NCBI GenBank assembly: GCA_945903635.1
Contig: CAMDOT010000007.1
Location: 1-62,941, forward strand
DNA from: Rhizobium sp. Q54
Lineage (GTDB): Bacteria; Pseudomonadota; Alphaproteobacteria; Reyranellales; Reyranellaceae
DNA length: 62,941 nt
Direction: 5' to 3'
Shown here piece after piece: positions 1-7,709 of this stretch (its first letter is position 1; each line of letters opens with the position of its first letter). The notes below the pieces were generated by a model, which worked only from the letters and a program-made list of their open reading frames with translations, did no database searches and was not told where the DNA came from. The position numbers were made by a program, and so were the translations under genes.

Positions 1-2
1 AG

Positions 3-1325
3 GATTTCCCGGCGGTTCGCCTGCACGGCGGCAAGGATATCCTCGCTGCGTTGCCCGAGAAGCCGGTCGACCTCCGGCCGCTCGGCCCCGGCGACCTCTG
101 CTACATCCAGTTCTCGTCGGGCAGTACGCGCCATCCGCACGGCGTGCAGATCACCCAGCGGGCCCTGGTGGCCAATCTCGCCGGCATGACCGGGCCGGCG
201 GGCCTCGACGTGATCCCGGGCGATCGTGCCGCGAGTTGGCTGCCGCTCTATCACGACATGGGCCTGATCGGGTTCCTGATGGCGCCGCTCAGCTGCCAGC
301 TCTCGATCGACTATCTGACGCCGCGCGACTTCGCGCGCCGGCCGATGCAGTGGCTCAACGTCATTTCGCGCAATCGCGGCACGATCGCCTACAGCCCGAG
401 CTTCGGCTACGACCTGTCGACGCGGCGAGGTGCTGCGCAGGCACCGGCCGATCTCGATCTGTCGTGCTGGCGACGCGCCGGCATCGGCGGCGACATGATT
501 CGCCCCGAGGTGCTCAGTCGCTTCGCCGACGCCTTCGAGCCCTCGGGCTTCGATCGCAAGGCTTTCATTCCAAGCTACGGCATGGCCGAGGTGTGCCTGG
601 CCATCACCTTCAGTCCCAAGGGCGCGGGTGTGCGCACCGATGTCGTCGACCGCATCGCGCTCGGCAAGGATCAGACCGCGCTCCCGGCGGCCGATCCGCA
701 GGATGGCGAGCGCGCCCGCAGTTTCGTGCTCTGTGGCCGGGTGCTGCCCGGTCACCTTCTCGAAGTGCGCGACCCCGACGGCAAGCTGCTGGCCGACCGC
801 GGCGTGGGGCGCATCTTCATCAAGGGCCCGAGCGTGATGCCGGGCTATTTCGGCGAGCCGGAGGCCAGTCGCGAGGTGCTTTCGGACGATGGTTGGCTCG
901 ACACCGGCGATCTCGGCTACTGGCTGGCCGGCGAGATCGTCGTCACGGGGCGGGCCAAGGACCTCATCATCATCAACGGCCGCAATGTCTGGCCGCAGGA
1001 CATCGAGTGGGCGATCGAAGCCCGGCGCGTCGTGAAAAATGGCGACGCCGCGGCCTTCTCCATCGACACCGGTGCGGGAGAGCGCGTGGTCGTGGCGGTG
1101 CTGGCGCGCGTGTCCGGCGAGGAGGCGCGGCTGGCCCTGGCGCGCGACGTCGCCGGCGCGGTACGCGAGGCGATCGCGGTCGATTGCGACGTCGCCCTGG
1201 TGCCGCCGACGTCGGGTCTGCCGATGACGAGTTCAGGCAAGCTCAGCCGGGCGCGGACCAAGGCCAACTATCTCGCCGGCCTTTACGCGGTCCCGGCCTC
1301 GCCCTCGAAGCCCGTCGCGGCCTGA
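3..1325 (+). CDS. fatty acyl-AMP ligase, sphingolipid-type (5' partial)
   Basis: This is the C-terminal 440 residues of an adenylate-forming enzyme. The reading frame is open to the window edge, so the real start lies outside. It shows the P-loop-like block SSGSTRHPHG (the usual TGxPKG is changed), SYGMAEVC, DTGDLGY, the FAAL-type hinge GRAKDLIIINGRNVWPQDIE and a C-terminal SSGKLSR with the usual acylation lysine. Such enzymes activate a fatty acid as acyl-AMP and load it on an acyl carrier protein. A dedicated carrier protein and a serine palmitoyltransferase lie just downstream, as in the Caulobacter ceramide locus (Acs). The gene ends 10 nt before the reductase start, which suggests an operon. 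Fatty-acid chain length cannot be read from sequence. Confidence 0.85.
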   Translation, partial: DFPAVRLHGGKDILAALPEKPVDLRPLGPGDLCYIQFSSGSTRHPHGVQITQRALVANLAGMTGPAGLDVIPGDRAASWLPLYHDMGLIGFLMAPLSCQLSIDYLTPRDFARRPMQWLNVISRNRGTIAYSPSFGYDLSTRRGAAQAPADLDLSCWRRAGIGGDMIRPEVLSRFADAFEPSGFDRKAFIPSYGMAEVCLAITFSPKGAGVRTDVVDRIALGKDQTALPAADPQDGERARSFVLCGRVLPGHLLEVRDPDGKLLADRGVGRIFIKGPSVMPGYFGEPEASREVLSDDGWLDTGDLGYWLAGEIVVTGRAKDLIIINGRNVWPQDIEWAIEARRVVKNGDAAAFSIDTGAGERVVVAVLARVSGEEARLALARDVAGAVREAIAVDCDVALVPPTSGLPMTSSGKLSRARTKANYLAGLYAVPASPSKPVAA

Positions 1326-1335
1326 GGCGACCCCG

Positions 1336-2262
1336 GTGGGTAGACTGGTCGCGGTCACCGGCGCCACGGGGTTCGTCGGGCCGCATCTCGTTTCCGCGTT
1401 GGCCCGGCGCGGCTGGAAGCTCCGTCTTCTGGTCCGGCGCTGGTCGCCGTTGCCCTCGCTGCCCGGCGTCGAAGCGGAGATCGTGTTGGGCGACCTTGGC
1501 GACGAGGCCGCGCTCCGGCGCCTGGTCGATGGGGCCGACACGGTGGTCCATGCTGCCGGCCTCATAAAGGCGCGGGCGCCCGCCGATTTCAGGACGGTCA
1601 ACGGTGAAGGCACGGCTCGCCTGTCGGCACTCGCTCCCCAGGCACGCTTCGTCCTGCTGTCGTCGCTTGCGGCGCGGGAGCCCCAGCTTTCGGCCTATGC
1701 CGAGAGCAAGCAGGAGGCCGAGCGGGTGGTGGCCGGGCGTGCGGGGCCCTGGCTCGTGATTCGGGCACCCGCGGTCTATGGGCCGGGCGACCGTGAAACG
1801 CTGGCCTATTTCCGCGCCGTGGCCCGGGGCCTGGCGCCCCGGCCCGGACTGAAGGACGCCCGCCTGGCCCTGATCCACGTCGAGGATCTGGCCGAAGCCC
1901 TGGCCGCGGCCGTCGAGTGTTCGCTGCCCAACTCGGTCTACGAGGTCGATGACGGCCAGGAGGGTGGATATGGCTATGGCGACATGGAAGCGGCGGCCGC
2001 CGCCGCGCTGGAACGGGCAGTGCGGTCGCTACCGATCCCGCGCGGCATCATGAAGGTCGTCGGGTGGGCCAACGGCTTGCGACAGGCTTGGGGTGGGTCG
2101 CCACAAATCCTGACCAGTTCCAAGGTGCGGGAGATGTTTCATCCCGACTGGACGGTTCATGACCACCGCCTGGCGGCAACGATCGGTTTCCGGGCCCGTT
2201 ACGACCTCAGCGCCGGATTTCGCGACACTGTATTGTGGTATCGCCGTCAGCAATGGCTCTAG
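1336..2262 (+). CDS. NAD(P)-dependent epimerase/reductase, CerR-like
   Basis: This 308-residue extended short-chain dehydrogenase starts at a GTG with the dinucleotide-binding motif TGATGFVG at residues 8-15. It carries a serine-containing strand (LLSSLAA) followed by the catalytic Tyr-Lys pair in YAESK. Epimerase-fold proteins at this position in ceramide loci (CerR in Caulobacter) reduce the 3-keto group of the acylated long-chain base. That role is inferred from the neighbours: an acyl-AMP ligase 10 nt upstream and acyl carrier protein plus serine palmitoyltransferase downstream. The gap to the next gene holds an AT-rich inverted repeat. A role on a different lipid or sugar substrate is not excluded. 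Confidence 0.8.
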   Translation: MGRLVAVTGATGFVGPHLVSALARRGWKLRLLVRRWSPLPSLPGVEAEIVLGDLGDEAALRRLVDGADTVVHAAGLIKARAPADFRTVNGEGTARLSALAPQARFVLLSSLAAREPQLSAYAESKQEAERVVAGRAGPWLVIRAPAVYGPGDRETLAYFRAVARGLAPRPGLKDARLALIHVEDLAEALAAAVECSLPNSVYEVDDGQEGGYGYGDMEAAAAAALERAVRSLPIPRGIMKVVGWANGLRQAWGGSPQILTSSKVREMFHPDWTVHDHRLAATIGFRARYDLSAGFRDTVLWYRRQQWL

Positions 2263-2264
2263 GA

Positions 2265-2302
2265 CTTGTGAAACACTGCGTAACAAATTGTTATTTCACA
2301 AG
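2265..2302 (+). repeat. AT-rich inverted repeat between reductase and acyl carrier protein genes
   Basis: The arms CTTGTGAAA (2265-2273) and TTTCACAAG (2294-2302) are perfect 9-bp complements. They enclose a second small palindrome, TAACAAATTGTTA, at 2281-2293. The element begins 3 nt after the reductase stop codon and ends 27 nt before the carrier protein ATG. It is markedly AT-rich for this genome and lacks a T-run after it, so an intercistronic RNA structure or an operator is more likely than an intrinsic terminator. Confidence 0.5.
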
Positions 2303-2329
2303 GAATCAGGGTTTCTGTCACAAGGTGGC

Positions 2330-2674
2330 ATGCCTGACCCCGGGACCGGAGAGCTGCTCTTGCGCACAGCCCATCAACTGATCGTCGAAAACGACGACAT
2401 CGCCAGCACTCTCGAATTGCCCCGCCTCGCGTCGCGCGTCGACGTGATCCGGGAGATCTGCCGTCATCTGGCGCCGTACCAGGCTGGCGAGCGGCCGATT
2501 GTCGGCGCGACCATCATCGCCAAGGACCTGACCATCGATTCGCTGGCGATCATGGACATGGTCATGGAGCTCGAGGACAGCTTCGACGTGTCGATCCCGA
2601 TGAACGTCGTGGCCGAGATCCATACCGTCGACCAGCTTGCCGACACGATCCTGGACCTGCGCGCCAAGCGCTAG
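2330..2674 (+). CDS. acyl carrier protein of the sphingolipid pathway
   Basis: This 114-residue protein has the phosphopantetheine attachment pattern DSLAIMDMVMELED in its C-terminal half; the serine of DSL is the expected carrier site. A C-terminal helix (VVAEIHTVDQLADTI) fits the four-helix carrier fold. It is longer than housekeeping AcpP because of about 35 extra N-terminal residues. The ATG at 2330 was chosen because the frame has no other ATG near it and a weak AAGGTGG lies just upstream. It sits between CerR-like and serine palmitoyltransferase genes, so it most likely presents the acyl chain to Spt, as the dedicated carrier does in Caulobacter and Sphingomonas. Confidence 0.85.
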   Translation: MPDPGTGELLLRTAHQLIVENDDIASTLELPRLASRVDVIREICRHLAPYQAGERPIVGATIIAKDLTIDSLAIMDMVMELEDSFDVSIPMNVVAEIHTVDQLADTILDLRAKR

Positions 2675-2694
2675 TCAAGCCAAGCGCTAATCAA
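2663..2694 (+). repeat. 16-bp tandem duplication at the acp/spt junction
   Basis: The 16-mer GCCAAGCGCTAGTCAA at 2663-2678 is followed directly by GCCAAGCGCTAATCAA at 2679-2694, with one mismatch. The first copy contains the stop codon of the carrier protein gene and the second ends one base before the spt ATG. The duplication sets the spacing between the two genes. Confidence 0.8.
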
Positions 2695-2695
2695 A

Positions 2696-3925
2696 ATGGG
2701 TTTGTTCGACCGTCACGCGGGCCTGCTCGAGGCGTACCGCGACGTCCGGACCACGGGGGCCGATCCCTTCCAGATCCGCATGGAGCGGGTGTTGTCGCCG
2801 ACCGAGGCGATCATCAACGGCCGCAAGACCCTGCTGGTCGGCACCAACAACTATTTCGGCCTGACGTTCGATCCTTCCTGCATGGAAGCTGCCATCGAGG
2901 CGATCCGCGCTGAAGGCACCGGCACGACCGGTTCGCGCATCGCCAACGGCAGCTACAGCGAGCACGTCCTCCTCGAGGAGGAGATCGCCGAATTCTACGG
3001 CATGAAGCACTGTATGGTCTTCACGACCGGCTACCAGGCCAACCTCGGGGTGATTTCCACCCTGGTCGGCCAGGGCGACCACCTGCTGATCGACGCCGAC
3101 AGCCACGCCTCGATCTACGATGCCTGCAAAATGACCCAGGCCGAGGTCGTTCGCTTCAAGCACAACGATCCGTCGAGCCTGGAGTCTCGGCTCCGGCGCC
3201 TGGGCGACAAGCCCGGCAACCGGCTGGTGATCCTGGAAGGTATCTATTCGATGCTGGGCGACAGCGCCCCGCTCCGGGAATTCGTCGACGTCTGCAAGAA
3301 GTACGGCGCCTATGTGCTGGTCGACGAGGCCCACTCGCTGGGCGCGCTCGGCGAGACCGGCCGCGGTCTCTGCGAATCGACCGGCGTGCTGGACGACTGC
3401 CATTTCATCGTCGGTACCTTCTCCAAGACCCTGGGCGCGATCGGCGGCTACTGCGTCTCCAACGACCCGGACTTCGACATCCTGCGCGTCACCGTACGCT
3501 CCTACATGTTCACCGCCTCGCTGCCGCCGTCGATCGTCGCGTCGGTCCGGCAGGCTCTGCGGGTCGTGAAGGCCCGGCCCGAGCTGCGCAAGCAGCTGTG
3601 GGACAATGTCGCCACCCTCTATGACGGCCTTGCCGCCCAGGGATTCAAGCTCGGCCCCGAGCACGGCCCTGTGGTGGGCGTCCATCTGCCCGACCGAATG
3701 ACGGCGGTCGGCTTCTGGCGCGCCATGCTCGACGCCGGGATCTACGTCAATGTCGCCGTGCCGCCGGCCACGCCCAATGGCGTCTCGCTGCTGCGCTGCT
3801 CGGTCTGCGCCGTCCATACGCCGGAACAGCTCCAGCACACGATCGAGGTCATGACCGGGATCGGCCGTCAGCTCGGGGTCATTTCCGGGGCGCCGAAGCT
3901 GCGCATCGTCGCCGGCAACCGCTAG
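2696..3925 (+). CDS. spt: serine palmitoyltransferase (alpha-oxoamine synthase)
   Basis: This 409-residue fold-type I PLP enzyme condenses serine with an acyl thioester to give the 3-keto long-chain base, the first committed step of sphingolipid synthesis. Visible family marks are the ring-stacking region ADSHASIYDAC, the PLP-contact motif DEAHSLGALGETGRG and the Schiff-base lysine in TFSKTLGAIGGY (about Lys244). Length matches bacterial soluble Spt. Related 8-amino-7-oxononanoate and 2-amino-3-ketobutyrate enzymes share the fold, but the adjacent acyl-AMP ligase, carrier protein and acyltransferase favour Spt. No clear Shine-Dalgarno precedes the ATG; a 16-bp duplication lies there instead, so coupling to the upstream gene is likely. 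Confidence 0.9.
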   Translation: MGLFDRHAGLLEAYRDVRTTGADPFQIRMERVLSPTEAIINGRKTLLVGTNNYFGLTFDPSCMEAAIEAIRAEGTGTTGSRIANGSYSEHVLLEEEIAEFYGMKHCMVFTTGYQANLGVISTLVGQGDHLLIDADSHASIYDACKMTQAEVVRFKHNDPSSLESRLRRLGDKPGNRLVILEGIYSMLGDSAPLREFVDVCKKYGAYVLVDEAHSLGALGETGRGLCESTGVLDDCHFIVGTFSKTLGAIGGYCVSNDPDFDILRVTVRSYMFTASLPPSIVASVRQALRVVKARPELRKQLWDNVATLYDGLAAQGFKLGPEHGPVVGVHLPDRMTAVGFWRAMLDAGIYVNVAVPPATPNGVSLLRCSVCAVHTPEQLQHTIEVMTGIGRQLGVISGAPKLRIVAGNR

Positions 3926-3975
3926 CCTCAGCCGCCTTGCTTGACCGTCCCGCCCGGACGGTGGATCACCCTTCC

Positions 3976-4896
3976 ATGTTCACGCTGGCGCATCTGTCCG
4001 ATCCGCATCTGCCGATGCCTGTGGCGCGTCCGCTCGACCTCCTCGGCAAGCGTGTGACGGGGTATCTCAACTGGTGGCGGCACCGCGTACGCATGCATGC
4101 GCCGGAGGCGCTGGCCGGCATCGTGGCCGACATCAAGGTGCAGAAGCCCGATCACATCGCGCTGACCGGCGACCTGGTGAATATCTCGTTGCCCCAGGAG
4201 TTCGCCCGCGCCTCGAAGTGGCTCGCCGAATTCGGCACGCCCGAGGAGGTCACGGTCATTCCCGGCAATCACGATGTCTATGTCGCCACGACCTGGGCCG
4301 AAGGGCAGGGGCTCTGGGGCGCTTACATGGCAGGTGACGACAATCCACCTGCCACCGACTTCCAGGTCTTCCCGACCTTGCGCCGGCGCGGACCGGTGGC
4401 GCTGGTCGGTCTCAACAGCGGAGTGCCGAAACCGCCTTTTCTCGCCACCGGGACACTCGGCCAGACGCAGATCGCAGCCGCCGAGAAGCTTTTGGTCGAT
4501 CTCGGTCGCGAGGGCGTCTGCCGTGTCGTGCTGATCCATCATCCGCCGCTCACCACCGAATCACGCTTCAAGCGCCTGACCGATGCGGCGGCGTTCCAGG
4601 CGATGATCCGGCGGGTCGGCTGCGAGCTCGTTTTGCACGGGCACAATCACCGCAGCGAGGTGGCGCGCATCGCCGGTCCGCAAGGCGACATCCCCGTCAT
4701 CGGCGTCACCTCGGCGTCAGCTGCACCGGATAGCAAGTACGGGCGCGCCCGGTATCACCTGATCGGCATCGAGCGCGAGGGCGCCGGCTGGCGCATCGCC
4801 GTCGATATCCGCGCACTGAGGGCAGATGGCGAAGGGTGCGAGCCCGATGGGCGCATCGTGTTTCAAAGCGGCGGAACGGTCGCCAAGGCAGCGTGA
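3976..4896 (+). CDS. calcineurin-like metallophosphoesterase
   Basis: This is a 306-residue two-metal phosphoesterase. The full ligand set is visible: LSDPHL near the N-terminus, TGDLVN, PGNHDVY, the histidine of IHHPPL and GHNH. The start was placed at the ATG of MFTLAHLSDPHL because the family motif follows at once; a TTG 39 nt upstream is possible. No signal peptide or membrane segment is seen, so it is probably cytoplasmic. It sits between spt and the ceramide-synthase-like gene and ends 7 nt before the latter, which suggests a job in the lipid pathway such as hydrolysis of a phosphorylated lipid or nucleotide-lipid intermediate. The substrate is unknown. Confidence 0.85.
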   Translation: MFTLAHLSDPHLPMPVARPLDLLGKRVTGYLNWWRHRVRMHAPEALAGIVADIKVQKPDHIALTGDLVNISLPQEFARASKWLAEFGTPEEVTVIPGNHDVYVATTWAEGQGLWGAYMAGDDNPPATDFQVFPTLRRRGPVALVGLNSGVPKPPFLATGTLGQTQIAAAEKLLVDLGREGVCRVVLIHHPPLTTESRFKRLTDAAAFQAMIRRVGCELVLHGHNHRSEVARIAGPQGDIPVIGVTSASAAPDSKYGRARYHLIGIEREGAGWRIAVDIRALRADGEGCEPDGRIVFQSGGTVAKAA

Positions 4897-4903
4897 GGCG
4901 GAA

Positions 4904-6052
4904 ATGGCATCGTCCGACATCGTCGTCACGCCGGTCAGCGGAAAGTCCGACCTCAAGGAATTCATCGGCCTGCCCAAGCGGCTCTACGTCGGCCACAAGG
5001 GCTGGGTGGCACCGCTCAATGTCGAGCGACAAGAGGCGTTCTCGCCCAAGAAGAACCCGCTGTTCCAGCACGCCGAGGTCCAGTTCTTCCTCGCGCGCCG
5101 TGCCGGCCGGGTGGTCGGTCGCATCTCGGCCCAGGTCGATCGCGCCCATCTCCAGCAGTACGCCGACAACACCGGCCAGTTCGGTTGCCTGGTGGCCGAG
5201 GACGATCCCGCCATTTTCGCCGCGCTGTTTGCCGCCGCCGAGGCCTGGCTGAAGGCCAAGGGCATGGTGCGCGCGACCGGTCCGTTCAGCCTGTCGATCA
5301 ACGAGGAGGTGGGCCTTCTGGTCGACGGCTTCGATAGCCGTCCCGTGCTGATGGTGCCCTACGATCCACCCTATGCCGGGGCGCGGGTCGAGGCCTGCGG
5401 TTATGTGAAGGCGAAGGACCTCTTCTCCTACGACTACGACGTCCAGAATGCGCCGGAGACGATCGGTCGCAAACTCCTCGACCGCGCCGGTCTCGCCGGG
5501 CGGGTCAAGGTTCGCACCGCCAACATGAAGATATTCGACGCCGAGGTCCGCACCCTGGTCGGCATCTTCAACGACGCCTGGAGCGACAACTGGGGCTATG
5601 TGCCCTTCACCCAGGCCGAGATCGACCATGCGTCCAAGGCGTTGCGTCCAGTGATTGTGCCGGAGCTCGCCGTGTTCGTGGACGTCGACGACGAGACGGT
5701 GGCCTTCATCCTGGCTCTCACCAACCTCAGCGAGGCGACGGTCGATTTCAACGGTGCCCTCAATCCCTGGAACCTGGCCAAGCTCCTGTTCCGGCTCAAG
5801 ATCACCGACGTCCGCAGCACACGCGTGCCGCTGATGGGCGTGAAGAAGAAATTCCGTAATCACCCGCTGATGGGCGCCGGGCTCGCCATGATCGCGATCG
5901 ACCACCTGCGCGCCAACGGCAAGCGGCTGGGCAAGACTTCGGCCGAACTCGGCTGGATCCTCGAAGACAACAAGGCGACCAACAACATCATCCGCTCGGT
6001 CGGCGGCGTTCACTACAAGACCCACCGGATCTACGAGAAGGCGCTGGGGTGA
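4904..6052 (+). CDS. GNAT-fold N-acyltransferase, bacterial ceramide synthase-like
   Basis: This 382-residue protein starts at the ATG preceded by GAGGCGGAA. It has an N-terminal half typical of the large GNAT-like acyltransferases (LYVGHKGWVAPL, VVGRISAQVD) and a C-terminal half with a second acyltransferase-like core (AELGWILEDNKATNNIIRSV). Proteins of this kind act as the bacterial ceramide synthase (bCerS) that N-acylates the long-chain base in Caulobacter. Presence in the same gene run as acyl-AMP ligase, carrier protein, reductase and Spt supports that role. The gene overlaps the exporter start by 4 bp (GTGA), implying translational coupling. A plain amino-acid N-acyltransferase is the alternative. 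Confidence 0.75.
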   Translation: MASSDIVVTPVSGKSDLKEFIGLPKRLYVGHKGWVAPLNVERQEAFSPKKNPLFQHAEVQFFLARRAGRVVGRISAQVDRAHLQQYADNTGQFGCLVAEDDPAIFAALFAAAEAWLKAKGMVRATGPFSLSINEEVGLLVDGFDSRPVLMVPYDPPYAGARVEACGYVKAKDLFSYDYDVQNAPETIGRKLLDRAGLAGRVKVRTANMKIFDAEVRTLVGIFNDAWSDNWGYVPFTQAEIDHASKALRPVIVPELAVFVDVDDETVAFILALTNLSEATVDFNGALNPWNLAKLLFRLKITDVRSTRVPLMGVKKKFRNHPLMGAGLAMIAIDHLRANGKRLGKTSAELGWILEDNKATNNIIRSVGGVHYKTHRIYEKALG

Positions 6053-7296
6053 GCGCACCGCCGCCCGGCGCCGGCCGCCCGGCGTCGGCCTTCGCGCCCT
6101 TCGGCAATCGCGCCTTTCGGCTGCTGTGGACCGCCAACGTGCTGTCGAACACCGGCGGCTGGATGGCGACCACGGGGGCGGCGTGGGAGATGACCAGCCT
6201 GACGCAAGAGCCGATCTTCGTGGCGCTGCTGTCGGCGGCGGGCACCCTGCCGATGTTCCTGTTCTGCTTCTTTGCCGGTGTCCTGGCAGACCGGTTCGAT
6301 CGCCGCCGGTACATCATCGTCTGCCAGATCTGGATGATGGGGGTGGCGGCCACCTTGGCGGCGCTGGCCTTCTTTGGCCGGCTCGATCACTGGAGCCTGC
6401 TTGGCCTCAGCTTCTGCATGGGGCTCGGCAACGCCATGAATGCACCGGCCTGGCACGCCGTCGTGCCCGAAATCGTCTCCGGGCCGCACCTCCGCCCAGC
6501 CATCGCGCTCAACAGCGCGGGCTTCAACCTCGCCCGCACGGTGGGTCCGGTGGTCGGCCAGATCCTTCTCAGCCTGGTCGGCGTCTTCATGCTCTTCGCC
6601 ATCAACGCCGCCACCTATATCGGCGTCGTCTTTGCCATGCTGCGCTGGCGCCGGCCGGCCGAAGCGAAAGCCGCCCAACGCCGCGAGGGGCTGGTCGAGG
6701 CGGCACGGACCGGCATCGCCTTTGTGCGCGGTTCCGGCGAGCTCAAGGCGATCTTCGCCCGTGGCCTCTGCTTCTTCGTGCCAGGCATCGCCGTTGGCAC
6801 CCTGCTGCCGGTGATCGGCCGTTTCGAGCTCGGTCTCGACGAGTTCGCTTTCGGCATCCTCTACGCCGTGTTCGGCGCCGGCGCCGTGGCGGGTGCTGTC
6901 GTCATGCCGACCTTCAATCGCCTGCTCGGGCCCGACCGCGCCAACATCTGGGCCATGGGCATCCACACCGCGGCGACGCTGGTGATCGCCCTGGTCATGA
7001 CGCCTCTCGTGGTCGGTGGCTGCATTGCCCTCTCCGGGGCCTGCTGGATCACGGTGATTGCCAACAACGGCACCTCCGTTCAGACGATCCTCCCCAACTT
7101 CATGCGGGCGCGTGGCATGGCGGTACACCAGATGGTGTTTTTCGGCGCCATGGTCGTGGGCTCCCTCTTGTGGGGCAAGATCGCCACCCTGTTCGGTACC
7201 CAGGCGTCGCTCGTCGCTTCGGCGGTCGCCCTGGTGCCCTTCACGATGCTGGCGGCCTCGATCCGGCTGCCGGGCTCCTCCCTGCCGCGGACCTGA
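6049..7296 (+). CDS. MFS transporter (EntS/MFS_3 type)
   Basis: This 415-residue polytopic protein has about twelve hydrophobic segments. The N-terminal region FAPFGNRAFRLLWTANVLSN and the loop AGVLADRFDRRRYI (the MFS A-motif GxxxDRxxRR) identify the major facilitator superfamily, in the branch that includes enterobactin exporter EntS. Start is the GTG that overlaps the acyltransferase stop by 4 bp. As the last gene of the sphingolipid run it could move a lipid precursor or product across the inner membrane. That is inferred from position only; unrelated drug efflux is possible. Confidence 0.8.
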   Translation: MSAPPPGAGRPASAFAPFGNRAFRLLWTANVLSNTGGWMATTGAAWEMTSLTQEPIFVALLSAAGTLPMFLFCFFAGVLADRFDRRRYIIVCQIWMMGVAATLAALAFFGRLDHWSLLGLSFCMGLGNAMNAPAWHAVVPEIVSGPHLRPAIALNSAGFNLARTVGPVVGQILLSLVGVFMLFAINAATYIGVVFAMLRWRRPAEAKAAQRREGLVEAARTGIAFVRGSGELKAIFARGLCFFVPGIAVGTLLPVIGRFELGLDEFAFGILYAVFGAGAVAGAVVMPTFNRLLGPDRANIWAMGIHTAATLVIALVMTPLVVGGCIALSGACWITVIANNGTSVQTILPNFMRARGMAVHQMVFFGAMVVGSLLWGKIATLFGTQASLVASAVALVPFTMLAASIRLPGSSLPRT

Positions 7297-7300
7297 CGCG

Positions 7301-7324
7301 CTTGTGTGTTCTTTCGAACACAAG
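7301..7324 (+). terminator. possible terminator after the sphingolipid cluster
   Basis: A hairpin with arms CTTGTGTGTTC and GAACACAAG (2-nt bulge, TTTC loop) starts 4 nt after the exporter stop codon. The following bases are T-containing but not a clean T-run, so termination strength is uncertain. Confidence 0.35.
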
Positions 7325-7439
7325 ACTCCCAATTATTTTGCTGAGGAGGAAGAATCCTCTTGTAACGGCGTCGATTAGTTGTAGATACGGAATATCCAAG
7401 ACGCCCAACGCACGTGCCGCTGGCCCTTAGTGGTTACGC

Positions 7440-7709
7440 AACGACGGAAAGTGTTCTTTTTGGCAGTGCCGGTTTTAGAGCCGGGTCCGGGAAGGAGCTT
7501 CTGAGATGGTTGCTTACCGCGCGGGGCGCGTTCCCCGCTATTATGTCATCAGCCTGGTCAATTTGAACCGGGCCTCCGCCTCACCTCTTCCGCTTAAGCG
7601 GTTCCGGACTCCGTCGAGTATCGGCTGACGCACGCCGCCCATTAGGGGCGCCGGCGTCATCTGCATTTCCATCGACATTTCCGACTAGTTGACGGGGAAC
7701 CCCCCAGCG
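7440..7709 (+). promoter_or_regulatory. structured ornithine decarboxylase leader, speF-type candidate
   Basis: The 413 bp between the exporter and ornithine decarboxylase hold no ordinary gene but a structured 5' region. Visible parts are the AAAG-TGTT-CTTT hairpin near 7448, the GC-rich run CCGGGTCCGG (7481-7490), a strong Shine-Dalgarno GGAAGGAG leading into a 40-codon ORF (7506-7628), a 12-bp palindrome CCGCTTAAGCGG (7590-7601) inside that ORF, and a hairpin with arms TGACGC/GCGTCA (7626-7659) that begins on the ORF stop codon. GAACCG (7565) can pair with CGGTTC (7599), and GTCCGG (7485) with CCGGAC (7604), so alternative folds exist. Corbino and colleagues reported a speF RNA motif upstream of alphaproteobacterial ornithine decarboxylase genes; assignment to it here is from position, not a covariance search. 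The decarboxylase has only a weak GGGGAA ahead of its ATG, which can pair with the following C-run. Confidence 0.6.
7506..7628 (+). CDS. 40-residue leader peptide ORF upstream of ornithine decarboxylase
   Basis: The ORF starts at ATG 7506, 8 nt after the best Shine-Dalgarno in the neighbourhood (GGAAGGAG). The peptide begins MVAYRAGRVPRYYVISLVN and is basic, with six arginines and one lysine in 40 residues, three of the arginines in the first eleven. Its TGA is also the first base-paired triplet of the TGACGC/GCGTCA hairpin, so a terminating or stalled ribosome would open that hairpin. In gammaproteobacteria a short leader peptide (SpeFL) senses ornithine on the ribosome and controls speF; this peptide shows no obvious similarity to it. 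Leader-peptide function is inferred from layout. Confidence 0.6.
   Translation: MVAYRAGRVPRYYVISLVNLNRASASPLPLKRFRTPSSIG

Noticed and set aside
2304..2321. Pho box upstream of the sphingolipid acyl carrier protein gene
   Set aside because: CTGTCAC at 2315 is one half-site only; the bases 11 nt upstream do not match a second half-site.
2687..3838. Long open frame on the minus strand opposite serine palmitoyltransferase
   Set aside because: Its sequence is biased by the codon pattern of the real gene on the other strand, has no family motif and no ribosome-binding site. Many similar mirror frames occur across the window.
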